A stretch of DNA of 64,000 bases from Nonomuraea helvata (GTDB lineage: Bacteria > Actinomycetota > Actinomycetes > Streptosporangiales > Streptosporangiaceae). The DNA is taken from assembly GCF_039535785.1 (NCBI RefSeq), contig NZ_BAAAXV010000005.1, positions 1,550,001-1,614,000 of the forward strand, written 5' to 3'. This document shows, piece by piece, positions 24,408-31,340 of the stretch. How positions within the stretch are numbered: the first letter of the stretch is position 1; each line of letters opens with the position of its first letter. A program made the position numbers and the translations under genes. The notes beneath the pieces are model-generated. The model was not told where the DNA came from. It worked only from the letters and a program-made list of their open reading frames with translations, and made no database searches.

Positions 24408-25016
24408 ATGAGCGATGTGGAGAACATGGCCGTCCAGCCACACACGTCCGAGCGGGGCGCGGCCACCCGTAGCTCACTGCTCGCCGCCGCCAGGGAGGTC
24501 TTCGTCTCCAAGGGGTTCGCCGAGGCGGGGGTGACCGACGTGGTGGCGAGGGCCGACGCCAGCGTGGGCAGCCTGTATCACCACTTCTCCGGCAAGGCCG
24601 ATCTCTACCTCACGTTGTTCGAGGAGTTCCAGGTCAAGCAGTCGCAGCGGACCAAGCAGGCCGCCCGTGCGGCCCGCGCCGCCGGCGAGACCGACCCGAT
24701 GCGCGTGTTCATCAGCGCCGCCCGCGCCTATCTCGACGGGTGCCTGGAAGACCGCGAGCTGGCCGACCTGTTCCTGCGCGGCGACGGGCCGCCCGGCTTC
24801 GACGTCGTCATGCGCGACAGGCTGCGCAAGTGGGCGCAGCTCAACGCGGCGCTGTTCGAGGACGAGAGCGCGCTGGTCGTGGTGGTCACGGGCGCGCTGG
24901 CCGCGGCCGTGTCCGAGGTGGTGCGTACGGGCGACCGCGCTCTGGCCGAGGAAGTCCTCGCCATCATCGGCCAGATCCGCCCGGCCACTTCGGCGACCGC
25001 CCCCACCAGCGGGTAA
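24408..25016 (+). CDS. TetR-family transcriptional regulator
   Basis: The 202-residue protein has the TetR helix-turn-helix at about residues 20-65 (LLAAAREVFVSKGFAEAGVT, then VVARADASVGSLYHHFSGKA) and a helical ligand-binding part. ATG is preceded by GGAGGAG. It is divergent from glpX and followed 11 bases later by the DUF4245 gene. The ligand and targets are not evident; no clear palindrome flanks its own start, apart from the short repeat near glpX. Confidence 0.9.
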   Translation: MSDVENMAVQPHTSERGAATRSSLLAAAREVFVSKGFAEAGVTDVVARADASVGSLYHHFSGKADLYLTLFEEFQVKQSQRTKQAARAARAAGETDPMRVFISAARAYLDGCLEDRELADLFLRGDGPPGFDVVMRDRLRKWAQLNAALFEDESALVVVVTGALAAAVSEVVRTGDRALAEEVLAIIGQIRPATSATAPTSG

Positions 25017-25019
25017 CCT
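25014..25019 (+). promoter_or_regulatory. Probable -10 box of a leaderless DUF4245 mRNA
   Basis: TAACCT overlaps the TetR stop codon (TAA at 25014) and is followed by eight bases and the GTG of the DUF4245 gene, which has no Shine-Dalgarno sequence. Confidence 0.4.
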
Positions 25020-25027
25020 CGCCAACT

Positions 25028-25558
25028 GTGCGACGGTTCACCCAAGGTTTCTACGGCTACGCGGTAGCTCTGTTCGTCTGCCTCGCGGCGGCCGGACTGT
25101 TCCTGCTGGTCACTCCGCAGAGCCGGGAGGAGCACATCCCACGGCTCGATTACTCGATCACCGTCGCCAACTTCGGCCACTCGGTGCCGTACGGCGTGTA
25201 TGCCCCGCAGAAGGACCCGGCGGGCTGGGTGCCCAACAGCAACAAGATCGCCAAGGGCGAGAACGGCGCGCAGGTCCTCTATCTCGGCTACGCCACCGCC
25301 AAGCGCCAGCACGCGATGTTCGTGCAGAGCAACGAGCAGCCGGCGGCCGGGTTCGCCAGCCGGATGGCCAACTCCGACAAGGCGGTCGGCACGCAGCAGG
25401 TCGGCGACGTGACGTGGGAGCAGCGCTTCCGCCAGGACAAGAACCAGCGCTCGCTGGTCCGCGTCCTGCCCGAGGTGACCCTCGTGATCACCGGTACGGC
25501 CGATTGGCCCGAGCTGGCCGAGCTGGCCTCCGTCCTGCGGCAGCGCCCCAAGGGCTGA
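25028..25558 (+). CDS. DUF4245-type membrane-anchored protein
   Basis: The 176-residue protein has an N-terminal membrane anchor (YAVALFVCLAAAGLFLLVTP, about 10-29) and an outside domain of about 140 residues with VPYGVYAPQ, GWVPNSN and VLPEVTLVITGTADWPELAEL. The gene next to glpX in mycobacteria (Rv1100) is of the same type, which supports the DUF4245 assignment; the function is unknown. GTG was chosen as start because it yields a short cytoplasmic MRRFTQGF before the helix. It lies between a TetR gene and xseB. Confidence 0.75.
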   Translation: MRRFTQGFYGYAVALFVCLAAAGLFLLVTPQSREEHIPRLDYSITVANFGHSVPYGVYAPQKDPAGWVPNSNKIAKGENGAQVLYLGYATAKRQHAMFVQSNEQPAAGFASRMANSDKAVGTQQVGDVTWEQRFRQDKNQRSLVRVLPEVTLVITGTADWPELAELASVLRQRPKG

Positions 25559-25610
25559 GCGCTCCGGCGCTTCACGTACGCCCAGCTCCACGGATGTCGG
25601 CCGGCGCGTC

Positions 25611-25616
25611 TAGGGT
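25611..25616 (+). promoter_or_regulatory. Probable -10 box just upstream of xseB
   Basis: TAGGGT is followed by seven bases and the GTG of xseB. The same bases (AGGGTGG) could alternatively act as a ribosome-binding site. Confidence 0.4.
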
Positions 25617-25623
25617 GGTGCCC

Positions 25624-25881
25624 GTGGCAGCAGACGCGAAGGCACCTTCAGACGAGCAGGCACCCTCATACGAGCAGGCGCGCGAGGAGCTGACCGAGGT
25701 GGTGCGCCGGCTGGAGACCGGCGGGCTCACCCTGGAGCAGTCCATCGAGCTGTGGGAGCGCGGCGAGAAGCTGGCGGCGGTCTGCGAGGAATGGCTCCAG
25801 GGGGCCAGGGTCAAGCTCGCCGCCGCCATGGCGCGCCGCTCCGAGCCCACAGCGGGCAACTCCAACGACACGCCGTTCTGA
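25624..25881 (+). CDS. xseB: Exodeoxyribonuclease VII small subunit
   Basis: The 85-residue protein is the helical partner that binds the arms of XseA. The core YEQAREELTEVVRRLETGGL followed by TLEQSIELWERGEKLAAVCE is the XseB signature. In-frame starts also exist at 25594 and 25618; GTG 25624 fits the family length and lies seven bases after TAGGGT. xseA and xseB are normally adjacent and in one operon, but here they are 7.8 kb apart on opposite strands, with ispH, ychF and glpX between. Confidence 0.93.
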   Translation: MAADAKAPSDEQAPSYEQAREELTEVVRRLETGGLTLEQSIELWERGEKLAAVCEEWLQGARVKLAAAMARRSEPTAGNSNDTPF

Positions 25882-25933
25882 CGGTCGCCGCCTGGTCCTG
25901 AGCCCCTCTTGAGGCCGGGCGGCCGTGCGGAGG

Positions 25934-26347
25934 TCAGGCGGCCGCGCGGTAGAGCGCTATCACGGGGATGAGGCGGCTCGTCTGGGTCTCGTAATCGCGG
26001 AAGCCCGGCCACTTCTCCGCCATCCGCGCATAGAGCTCGTCGCGCTCGGCACCCTCCACGACCACGGCCTTGACCTTGAACGTCTCCGCCCCGACCTCCG
26101 CCGTCGCCTCGGGCGTGGCGCGCAGGTTGTGATACCAGGCGGGGTGATGGTCCCGGCCGGCGTTCGAGGCGATGACGATGTAGCGGTCGCCGTCGGCCAA
26201 ATACATCATCGGCGAGGTCGACGGGTTGCCGCTCTTGGCTCCTGTGGTCGTGAGCAGCACCAGGGGAGCCCCCTCGAACATGCCGCCGACCCGCCCCTCG
26301 TTGGCGCGGAACTCGTCGATGATCTGCTGGTTGAACTCGTTGGGCAT
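25934..26347 (-). CDS. Ddn-like deazaflavin (F420)-dependent nitroreductase-family protein
   Basis: The 137-residue protein belongs to the split-beta-barrel family of Ddn of M. tuberculosis, which uses reduced F420 to reduce quinones and nitro compounds. Seen are PLVLLTTTGAKSG (residues about 28-40), PMMYLADGDRYIVIAS and HHPAWYHNLRATPEATAEVG, all characteristic. The ATG has GGGAG five bases upstream. It is divergent from a TetR gene, and two copies of a 20-bp palindrome lie in the 81-base gap, so it is very likely that repressor's target. Confidence 0.92.
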   Translation of the reverse strand: MPNEFNQQIIDEFRANEGRVGGMFEGAPLVLLTTTGAKSGNPSTSPMMYLADGDRYIVIASNAGRDHHPAWYHNLRATPEATAEVGAETFKVKAVVVEGAERDELYARMAEKWPGFRDYETQTSRLIPVIALYRAAA

Positions 26348-26360
26348 TTCGACTCCCGTT

Positions 26361-26380
26361 AATCGGAGGACCCTCCGGTT
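26361..26380. promoter_or_regulatory. TetR operator, copy 1
   Basis: AATCGGAG-GACC-CTCCGGTT, a 20-bp palindrome with one mismatch, sits in the leader of the Ddn-like gene. Its centre is 28 bases from that of copy 2. Confidence 0.75.
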
Positions 26381-26388
26381 AGAAGCTT

Positions 26389-26408
26389 AACCGGAGATCA
26401 CTCCGGTT
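26389..26408. promoter_or_regulatory. TetR operator, copy 2
   Basis: AACCGGAG-ATCA-CTCCGGTT is a perfect 8-bp inverted repeat around a four-base spacer, between the divergent Ddn-like and TetR genes and 20 bases upstream of the TetR start. Confidence 0.8.
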
Positions 26409-26428
26409 TCCAGCGGTATGCTCCATCC

Positions 26429-27046
26429 GTGTGCGGACGTCGATTGCTGCCCGTCGTCGGGCAACCCCAGCCGGAGCGGGCCGACGCCGCGCGGAACCGG
26501 CAGAAGATCATTGAAGTCGCGAGCCGGATGATCGCCGAGCGAGGCACCGACGAGCTCTCGCTCGACGAGGTGGCCAGGGTCGCGGGCGTCGGCGTCGGCA
26601 CCGTCTACCGCCGCTTCGGCGACCAGGCCGGACTCCTCTACGCGCTGATCGACGAGCGGGAGCGGCTCTTCCAGGCCGCCTTCCTCTCCGGGCCGCCGCC
26701 GCTCGGCCCCGGCGCCCCCGCCGCCGACCGGATCGAGGCGTTCCTGTACGCGCTGGTCGACCGCATCGTGGCGCAGCCGGGGCTCTACATGTTGCTGGAG
26801 AAGGGCGGCGGCATGAAGAGGTTCGCCGCCGGGCCGTACCGGGTGCACCACATCCACCTGGCCACCCTGATCGCCCAGGCCTGCCCGCGCGCCGCCGCCC
26901 CCTACCTGGCCGACGCCCTCCTGGCACCGGTCAGCGCCTGCCTGATCGCGTTCCAGCAGGAGGAGCGCGGCATGACCGTCGACGACATCAAGAGCGGTCT
27001 GGCCTCGCTGACCACGGCCGTCATACGCGGCCACGCGCAGGGGTAG
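26429..27046 (+). CDS. TetR-family regulator of the divergent Ddn-like gene
   Basis: The 205-residue protein has the DNA-binding domain at about residues 20-70 (NRQKIIEVASRMIAERGTDE, then VARVAGVGVGTVYRRFGDQA) and a helical C-terminal domain. The start is GTG; TATGCT lies eight bases before it, so the transcript may be leaderless. The two palindromes in the shared promoter region point to autoregulation and repression of the reductase gene, the common arrangement for such pairs. Confidence 0.9.
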   Translation: MCGRRLLPVVGQPQPERADAARNRQKIIEVASRMIAERGTDELSLDEVARVAGVGVGTVYRRFGDQAGLLYALIDERERLFQAAFLSGPPPLGPGAPAADRIEAFLYALVDRIVAQPGLYMLLEKGGGMKRFAAGPYRVHHIHLATLIAQACPRAAAPYLADALLAPVSACLIAFQQEERGMTVDDIKSGLASLTTAVIRGHAQG

Positions 27047-27129
27047 CAAACTCGCCCGTGCACGTCAGCGCGTGAGCATGTCACTGTGGGTACGAGGCCC
27101 ACTCACGCCAGGCGAGGAGGAACGTCGAA

Positions 27130-27216
27130 ATGATCCCAGGCTGCGGCAACTGTAACTGTGGCGACGTGCTTCACGAAGGGACCCCATCGCACTGGACGGC
27201 GCTGCACATCGAGTAG
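27130..27216 (+). CDS. 28-residue Cys/His-rich mini-protein
   Basis: A short ORF with an excellent Shine-Dalgarno (GAGGAGGAACGTCGAA then ATG) encodes MIPGCGNCNCGDVLHEG and then TPSHWTALHIE. Three Cys are packed as CGNCNC in the first ten residues and three His follow. Its stop is 10 bases before a strong 12-bp hairpin, so it behaves as a complete transcription unit. No family recognised. It could be a metal-binding peptide, a regulatory leader or a precursor peptide; none of these is shown. Confidence 0.6.
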   Translation: MIPGCGNCNCGDVLHEGTPSHWTALHIE

Positions 27217-27226
27217 CCCCAGCAGC

Positions 27227-27260
27227 TCAGCCCGCCGTCACCGCGGTCACGGCGGGCTGA
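27227..27260. terminator. Bidirectional terminator after the mini-ORF
   Basis: A perfect 12-bp stem (TCAGCCCGCCGT and its complement) with a 10-base loop lies between the mini-ORF stop and the stop of the convergent gene at 27270. Confidence 0.85.
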
Positions 27261-27269
27261 CTTGTCCGG

Positions 27270-27920
27270 TCAGCGGCGGCGCTTGCGGCGGGGTGGTTCC
27301 TTGATCTTGATCTCGCCCACGAAGTTCGTCGTGCGCACCTCGACGACCGGCGCGCCAGGATCGGTCGGCTGCTTGGTCAGGCGGACCGTCTTGTCCTTGG
27401 CGACCCGGATCACCTCGAGCCCCTCCGGCACGTGGATCTCCAGCCCGCCGAAGACGAGGGTGGCGTTGATGATGACCTGCCGGTTCTGCAGGATCGCGTC
27501 GCGGAGGTCCAGCTTGGTGGTGCCGAACATGGCCGTCACGTCCAGCTCGGCCGGCACGACCCAGCGCCCCCCGCGCTGCTCCTGCTTGAAGATGGCCGAC
27601 ACGGGGCGGCCGTCCAGGTTGAGCGGCTGCTGGTCGGCGGGCAGCAGGTCGGTGGTGAGCTCGGCCAGTTGGCCGAGCGTGCGCGCGGAGTAGAGGACGC
27701 CCAGCCGCTCCTCCAGCTCGTCGAGGGTGAGCCGGCCGTCGGCGTGCGCGTCCTGGAGCACCTGGGCGACGCGCTCGCGGTCGGCGTCGGACGCGCGGAG
27801 CTCGTGGGGTGGCGGTACGTCGTCAGCCGCGTGTGGTCGCCGGGCCGACACGAACTCCTCGGCCAGCCGCTCTCCGACTTCCTGCAGCTTCGGCAACCAC
27901 GATCCCGCGCGTTCGTTCAC
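27270..27920 (-). CDS. DUF1707 protein with a LiaF-like (cell-wall response) C-terminal domain
   Basis: The 216-residue protein has the DUF1707 helix-pair ELRASDADRERVAQVLQDAH (about residues 40-60) followed by DGRLTLDELEERLGVLYSAR. Its C-terminal beta-domain with MFGTTKLDLRDAILQNRQV and NATLVFGGLEIHVPEG is the DUF2154/LiaF-like domain. The LiaF-like part is linked to cell-envelope stress sensing in other bacteria. It ends in PPRRKRRR. On the minus strand TATCGT is followed by seven bases and the GTG, so it is probably leaderless. No membrane segment is evident. Confidence 0.85.
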   Translation of the reverse strand: MNERAGSWLPKLQEVGERLAEEFVSARRPHAADDVPPPHELRASDADRERVAQVLQDAHADGRLTLDELEERLGVLYSARTLGQLAELTTDLLPADQQPLNLDGRPVSAIFKQEQRGGRWVVPAELDVTAMFGTTKLDLRDAILQNRQVIINATLVFGGLEIHVPEGLEVIRVAKDKTVRLTKQPTDPGAPVVEVRTTNFVGEIKIKEPPRRKRRR

Positions 27921-27927
27921 ACATCCG

Positions 27928-27933
27928 ACGATA
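27928..27933 (-). promoter_or_regulatory. Probable -10 box of a leaderless DUF1707-gene mRNA
   Basis: On the minus strand TATCGT is followed by seven bases and the GTG start at 27920. Confidence 0.45.
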
Positions 27934-27974
27934 ACCGGCGCCCGCGAGAATCGCTCGCGCCGAACGGACCCGCA

Positions 27975-28526
27975 TCACCGGATTCGCGCCAGAAGTCCGG
28001 CAATCTCCTCCGCCAACTCCACGTTCACCTCGGCGTGGCGGTTGAGCAGCCGGTACCACATCGCACCGAACACGAGGTCGACGGCCAGCTCCAGATCCAC
28101 GTCATCCGGTACGGCACCGTGTGCCAGCACCGAGCGCAGGGCGGTGCGGCGCGGCTCGATGAGCTTCGCCCGCAGTTCGGTGGCCAGGGCGGGATCGGAC
28201 TGCGCGTCGGCCATCAGCCCCACGACCACCTGACCCGCGACCCCTTGCGCCAGCGTGAACGTCTGCTCCAGGAACGTCACGAGATCGGCCCGCGCGTCCC
28301 CCGTGTCCGGCGGATCGGGCAGCTCCTCGGCCAGGACGTCGGTCAGGCTCTCGAGCAGGACCTGCGCCTTGGTCTGCCACCAGCGGTAGACCGTCTGCCT
28401 GCCGCTGCCCGCGGCCTCGGCGATGCCCTTCATGGTGACGCTCTGGTATCCGTCGCGGGCGCACAGGTCGAGCGCCGCCCGGAGGATCGCTTTCCTGGCC
28501 ACTTCGCTGCGTGGTCTGCCAACCAT
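27975..28526 (-). CDS. TetR/AcrR-family regulator divergent from an SDR gene
   Basis: The 183-residue protein starts with MVGRPRSEVARKAILRAALD and contains the TetR helix-turn-helix (MKGIAEAAGSGRQTVYRWWQ). The C-terminal domain is of the TetR_C type with VVVGLMADAQSDPAL. The frame also allows a start at 28550, inside the operator arm; I prefer 28526 because it starts with the usual MVGRPR. A perfect 38-bp palindrome lies between this gene and the SDR gene. Confidence 0.9.
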   Translation of the reverse strand: MVGRPRSEVARKAILRAALDLCARDGYQSVTMKGIAEAAGSGRQTVYRWWQTKAQVLLESLTDVLAEELPDPPDTGDARADLVTFLEQTFTLAQGVAGQVVVGLMADAQSDPALATELRAKLIEPRRTALRSVLAHGAVPDDVDLELAVDLVFGAMWYRLLNRHAEVNVELAEEIAGLLARIR

Positions 28527-28541
28527 GGCGCTCACTTTACA

Positions 28542-28579
28542 AGACATCATGCCTCGTTTATATTCGAGGCATGATGTCT
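28542..28579. promoter_or_regulatory. TetR operator: 15-bp perfect inverted repeat embracing both promoters
   Basis: AGACATCATGCCTCG, an eight-base AT-rich spacer (TTTATATT) and the exact complement CGAGGCATGATGTCT. TATATT in the spacer can serve as the -10 for the SDR gene and TATAAA on the other strand for the TetR gene, so binding would block both. Confidence 0.9.
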
Positions 28580-28600
28580 CGTATTGAGAGGGATGCAGAG

Positions 28601-29308
28601 ATGCGCGTAGTGATCGTCGGCGGCACGTCCGGCATCGGCCTGGGTACGGCGGCCCGGCTGGCCGCGGGCGGGGCCGAGGTGTTCGTCACGGGCCGCTCGG
28701 AAGAGCGCCTCGAGGCGGCGTTGAAGCAGCTCGGCGACCAGGCGAGCGGAGAGGTCGTCGACGCCCGCGACAGCGGCGCGATGCGGGCGCTGTTCGAGCG
28801 GCTCGGCACCGTCGACCATGTGATCATCACCGTGACGGGCCGCGGCGGCGCCGGGCCGCTGAGCTCGCTGACCGGCGACGCGATCACCAGCGCGGTGCAG
28901 AACAAGCTGGTCCCCCACCTGCTGACCGCACAGGCCGCGCTCGCCGCGCTGCGCCCCGGCGGCTCGATCACTTTCGTGACGGCGGCATCCGCGGGCGCGG
29001 CTCTCGCCGGAGTCTCCGTCCTGGCTGCGGTGAACGGGGCGATCGAGGCCGCGGTGCCCGGCCTGGCGGTCGAGCTGGCGCCCATCAGGGTGAACGCGGT
29101 CTCCCCCGGCGTGATCGACACCGACTGGTGGTCGGGGCTGGGGGACGAGGCGCGGGCCGCGTTCCTGGAGGGCACCGCCGCCGCTCTGCCGGTCGGACGC
29201 GTCGGCACGCCCGAGGACGTGGCCGTCACGATCGAGTACGTGGTGCGCAACTCGTTCGTGACGGGGACCGTGCTGACCGTGGACGGAGGCGGGAGACTGA
29301 AGGCCTGA
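28601..29308 (+). CDS. SDR-family protein lacking the canonical Tyr-Lys pair
   Basis: The 235-residue Rossmann protein starts MRVVIVGGTSGIGLGTAARL, the SDR cofactor loop (GGTSGIG at residues 7-13). It has VNAVSPGVIDT and the C-terminal VTGTVLTVDGGG, both typical. In the active-site region it reads FVTAASAGAALAG and then VLAAVNGAIEAAV, so the expected YxxxK is replaced and no catalytic Tyr or Lys is seen. It is thus an atypical or inactive SDR, of a subgroup common in actinobacteria. ATG 28601 has GAGAGGG upstream; starts at 28571 and 28574 are also in frame. It is divergent from a TetR gene with a strong shared operator. Confidence 0.85.
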   Translation: MRVVIVGGTSGIGLGTAARLAAGGAEVFVTGRSEERLEAALKQLGDQASGEVVDARDSGAMRALFERLGTVDHVIITVTGRGGAGPLSSLTGDAITSAVQNKLVPHLLTAQAALAALRPGGSITFVTAASAGAALAGVSVLAAVNGAIEAAVPGLAVELAPIRVNAVSPGVIDTDWWSGLGDEARAAFLEGTAAALPVGRVGTPEDVAVTIEYVVRNSFVTGTVLTVDGGGRLKA

Positions 29309-29368
29309 AGACGATACGGAATCTACGCGCGCTCCTCTCCGTTGATCTCGGCAAAGGGAGGTGTGTAC

Positions 29369-30022
29369 GTGCATCAACCGGCGCGATGGGGTCTCGGCGC
29401 GGCAGGCGCGGGCATAGCGATGATCGTGGTGCTGGAGCTGACCAGCTTCGACGAGATGAACCCGCTCAGGCGGACCATCAGCGAGCACGGCCTCGGCCCC
29501 GACGGGTGGATCTTCGGGTTGGCCGTGGGGCTGCTCGCGACAGGGTCGGCGGCCATCGGGGTGTCGCTGGCGCGCAAGCGGCTGGCCGGGATCTTCGGCA
29601 CCATCGCGCTCATGGGGTGGAGCGTGGGGCTGCTCATGACGGCGTGGTTCGAGAAGAACGACTGGGCGGTGGGGCCGAGCCTGCACGGGAGCATCCACCG
29701 GGTGGGCAGCTTCGTCGCCTTCCTCAGCCTGCCGCTGGCCGCCGTGATCATCGCCAGGCCCTGGCGGCACCGCGAACGGTCGAGGGCCACGCTGGTGGCG
29801 TTCGGGCTCGGGATCTGCTCGGTGCTGTGGGTCGTGGGCATCGCCACGGTCATGGTGATCGGGGCGAGGCAAGGACTTCCGTGGTGGCGCGCCATGCCGC
29901 TCGGGCTCGTGGAGCGCGGCATGGCCGTCACGGAGGTGGCCGCCCTCCTCGCACTCGGCGTATGGGCCGCTGCCAGGCAACTCGAAACTGCCGCGAAGGT
30001 CGCGCCGGAAGAGCGGCGCTGA
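29369..30022 (+). CDS. DUF998-type membrane protein
   Basis: The 217-residue protein has six predicted membrane helices (around residues 8-27, 45-66, 73-92, 110-130, 142-165 and 185-205). The sequence LTSFDEMNPLRRTISEHGLG after the first helix is typical of the DUF998 family (often written as SEY.lG). Function unknown. GTG at 29369 follows GGGAGG by seven bases; a longer frame begins at 29342. It lies 60 bases after the SDR gene on the same strand and could be co-transcribed. Confidence 0.8.
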   Translation: MHQPARWGLGAAGAGIAMIVVLELTSFDEMNPLRRTISEHGLGPDGWIFGLAVGLLATGSAAIGVSLARKRLAGIFGTIALMGWSVGLLMTAWFEKNDWAVGPSLHGSIHRVGSFVAFLSLPLAAVIIARPWRHRERSRATLVAFGLGICSVLWVVGIATVMVIGARQGLPWWRAMPLGLVERGMAVTEVAALLALGVWAAARQLETAAKVAPEERR

Positions 30023-30130
30023 CGGGAGATCCCGGCGAGGGCGGGCGCGATCATGGGTGGCGTAACGGAGTAGCGGGCCGCTAACCTGACCCCGCCTCAC
30101 GTTTGATGTCCCCCCGATCAGGAGGCCGTA

Positions 30131-31303
30131 GTGCCGTCCCTGCGTGATCGCCAGGCCCGCCTCGCCACGTACGTCGTCTATGCCGTACAGGGCCTGTCAT
30201 TCGCCTCGCTCCTCATCCAGGTCGCCAACCTGCAGACCAAGCACGGCCTCGATGACGGAACCCTGACGCTCCTGCTGCTGATCGTGCCCGTGTTCGCGGG
30301 GGCCGGCAGTGTGGCGGCGGGCACGTTCGCCAGCCGGTACGGCAGCAAGCTGCTCCTGCGCATCGCCCAGCCCGTGGTCGCGGCCGCCGTGGTGCTCGTC
30401 GGGCTGGCCCCGAACGTGCCGCTGTTGCTGCCGGTGCTCCTGCTGTTCGGGCTGGGCGTCGGCGCGGTGGACGCGGGCATGAACATGCAGGGCGTGGCGG
30501 TCGAGCGCAGGTACGGCGTGCAGGTGCTGAACGGGTTCCACTGCGTGTGGAGCGCGTTCAGCGTGATCGGGGCGGCATGGGCGTCGGTGGCCGCCGACCT
30601 CCCGCTCCCGTTGATCATGTCGATCCCGATGGTGTTCGCGGTGGCGGGCTCCCTCGCTTTCGGGCGCAGCCTGTGCACGCCCGAGGAGGAGAAGGTCGAG
30701 GACGCCCCGGCCGCCGCGGCCGCCGGCGGGTTCCCGTGGCGGCCGATCATCCCTCTCTGCCTGGCCATGGCCTTCCTGTACGTCGGCGACGCCGCGGTGT
30801 CCAACTTCAACACCGTGTTCATGAAGAACGTGCTCCATGCGAGCGCGCAGGTGATCCCGCTGGCGTACGTCGCGTACCAGGCGACCACGCTGGCCGTCCG
30901 GCTCGGCGGCGACCTCGCGGTCAGGCGGTACGGCCCCGCCGTCATCGTCAGGATCGGCGGCGTGATCGCCACCGTGGGCTTCCTCGGCGTCGTCCTCGCC
31001 CCGAACCAGCCGCTGGCCATCGTCGCCTTCGGGCTGACCGGGGTGGGGCTGTCCGTGGTGGCGCCCCAGTCGTTCTCGGCGGCAGGCAAGCTCGACCCGG
31101 CGGGGACCGGGGTGGCCATCGCCCGGGTGAACCTCTTCAACTACGTCGGCTTCATCGTGGGCGCCGCCCTGGTGGGCGGCATCGCGGACGCCACGGACAT
31201 GCGGGTGGCGTTCGCCGCGCCCCTGGTGCTGGCCTCCGCCATCATCGCCCTCGCCGCGGGCTTCCAGCCCAAGCGCCAGGCCCCCGACCCCTCCACCACC
31301 TGA
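30131..31303 (+). CDS. MFS transporter
   Basis: The 390-residue integral membrane protein has twelve hydrophobic segments in two halves, separated by the charged loop CTPEEEKVEDAP at about residue 190. Loop 2-3 carries RYGSKLLLRIAQ, resembling the MFS signature. The sequences VGAVDAGMNMQGVAVERRYG and NGFHCVWSAFSVIGA are typical of the FucP/YfmO-like sugar and drug carriers of actinobacteria. The substrate cannot be told. The GTG start has AGGAGG seven bases upstream. The gene is convergent with the Gfo/Idh gene. Confidence 0.88.
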   Translation: MPSLRDRQARLATYVVYAVQGLSFASLLIQVANLQTKHGLDDGTLTLLLLIVPVFAGAGSVAAGTFASRYGSKLLLRIAQPVVAAAVVLVGLAPNVPLLLPVLLLFGLGVGAVDAGMNMQGVAVERRYGVQVLNGFHCVWSAFSVIGAAWASVAADLPLPLIMSIPMVFAVAGSLAFGRSLCTPEEEKVEDAPAAAAAGGFPWRPIIPLCLAMAFLYVGDAAVSNFNTVFMKNVLHASAQVIPLAYVAYQATTLAVRLGGDLAVRRYGPAVIVRIGGVIATVGFLGVVLAPNQPLAIVAFGLTGVGLSVVAPQSFSAAGKLDPAGTGVAIARVNLFNYVGFIVGAALVGGIADATDMRVAFAAPLVLASAIIALAAGFQPKRQAPDPSTT

Positions 31304-31340
31304 CTCACCGGGGAGGCCGCGAGAGGCGCGCCGGCGGGCC

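Noticed and set aside
25889..25922. Possible terminator between xseB and the Ddn-like gene
   Set aside because: The GCCGCC/GGCGGC pairing is short and interrupted; not strong enough to report.
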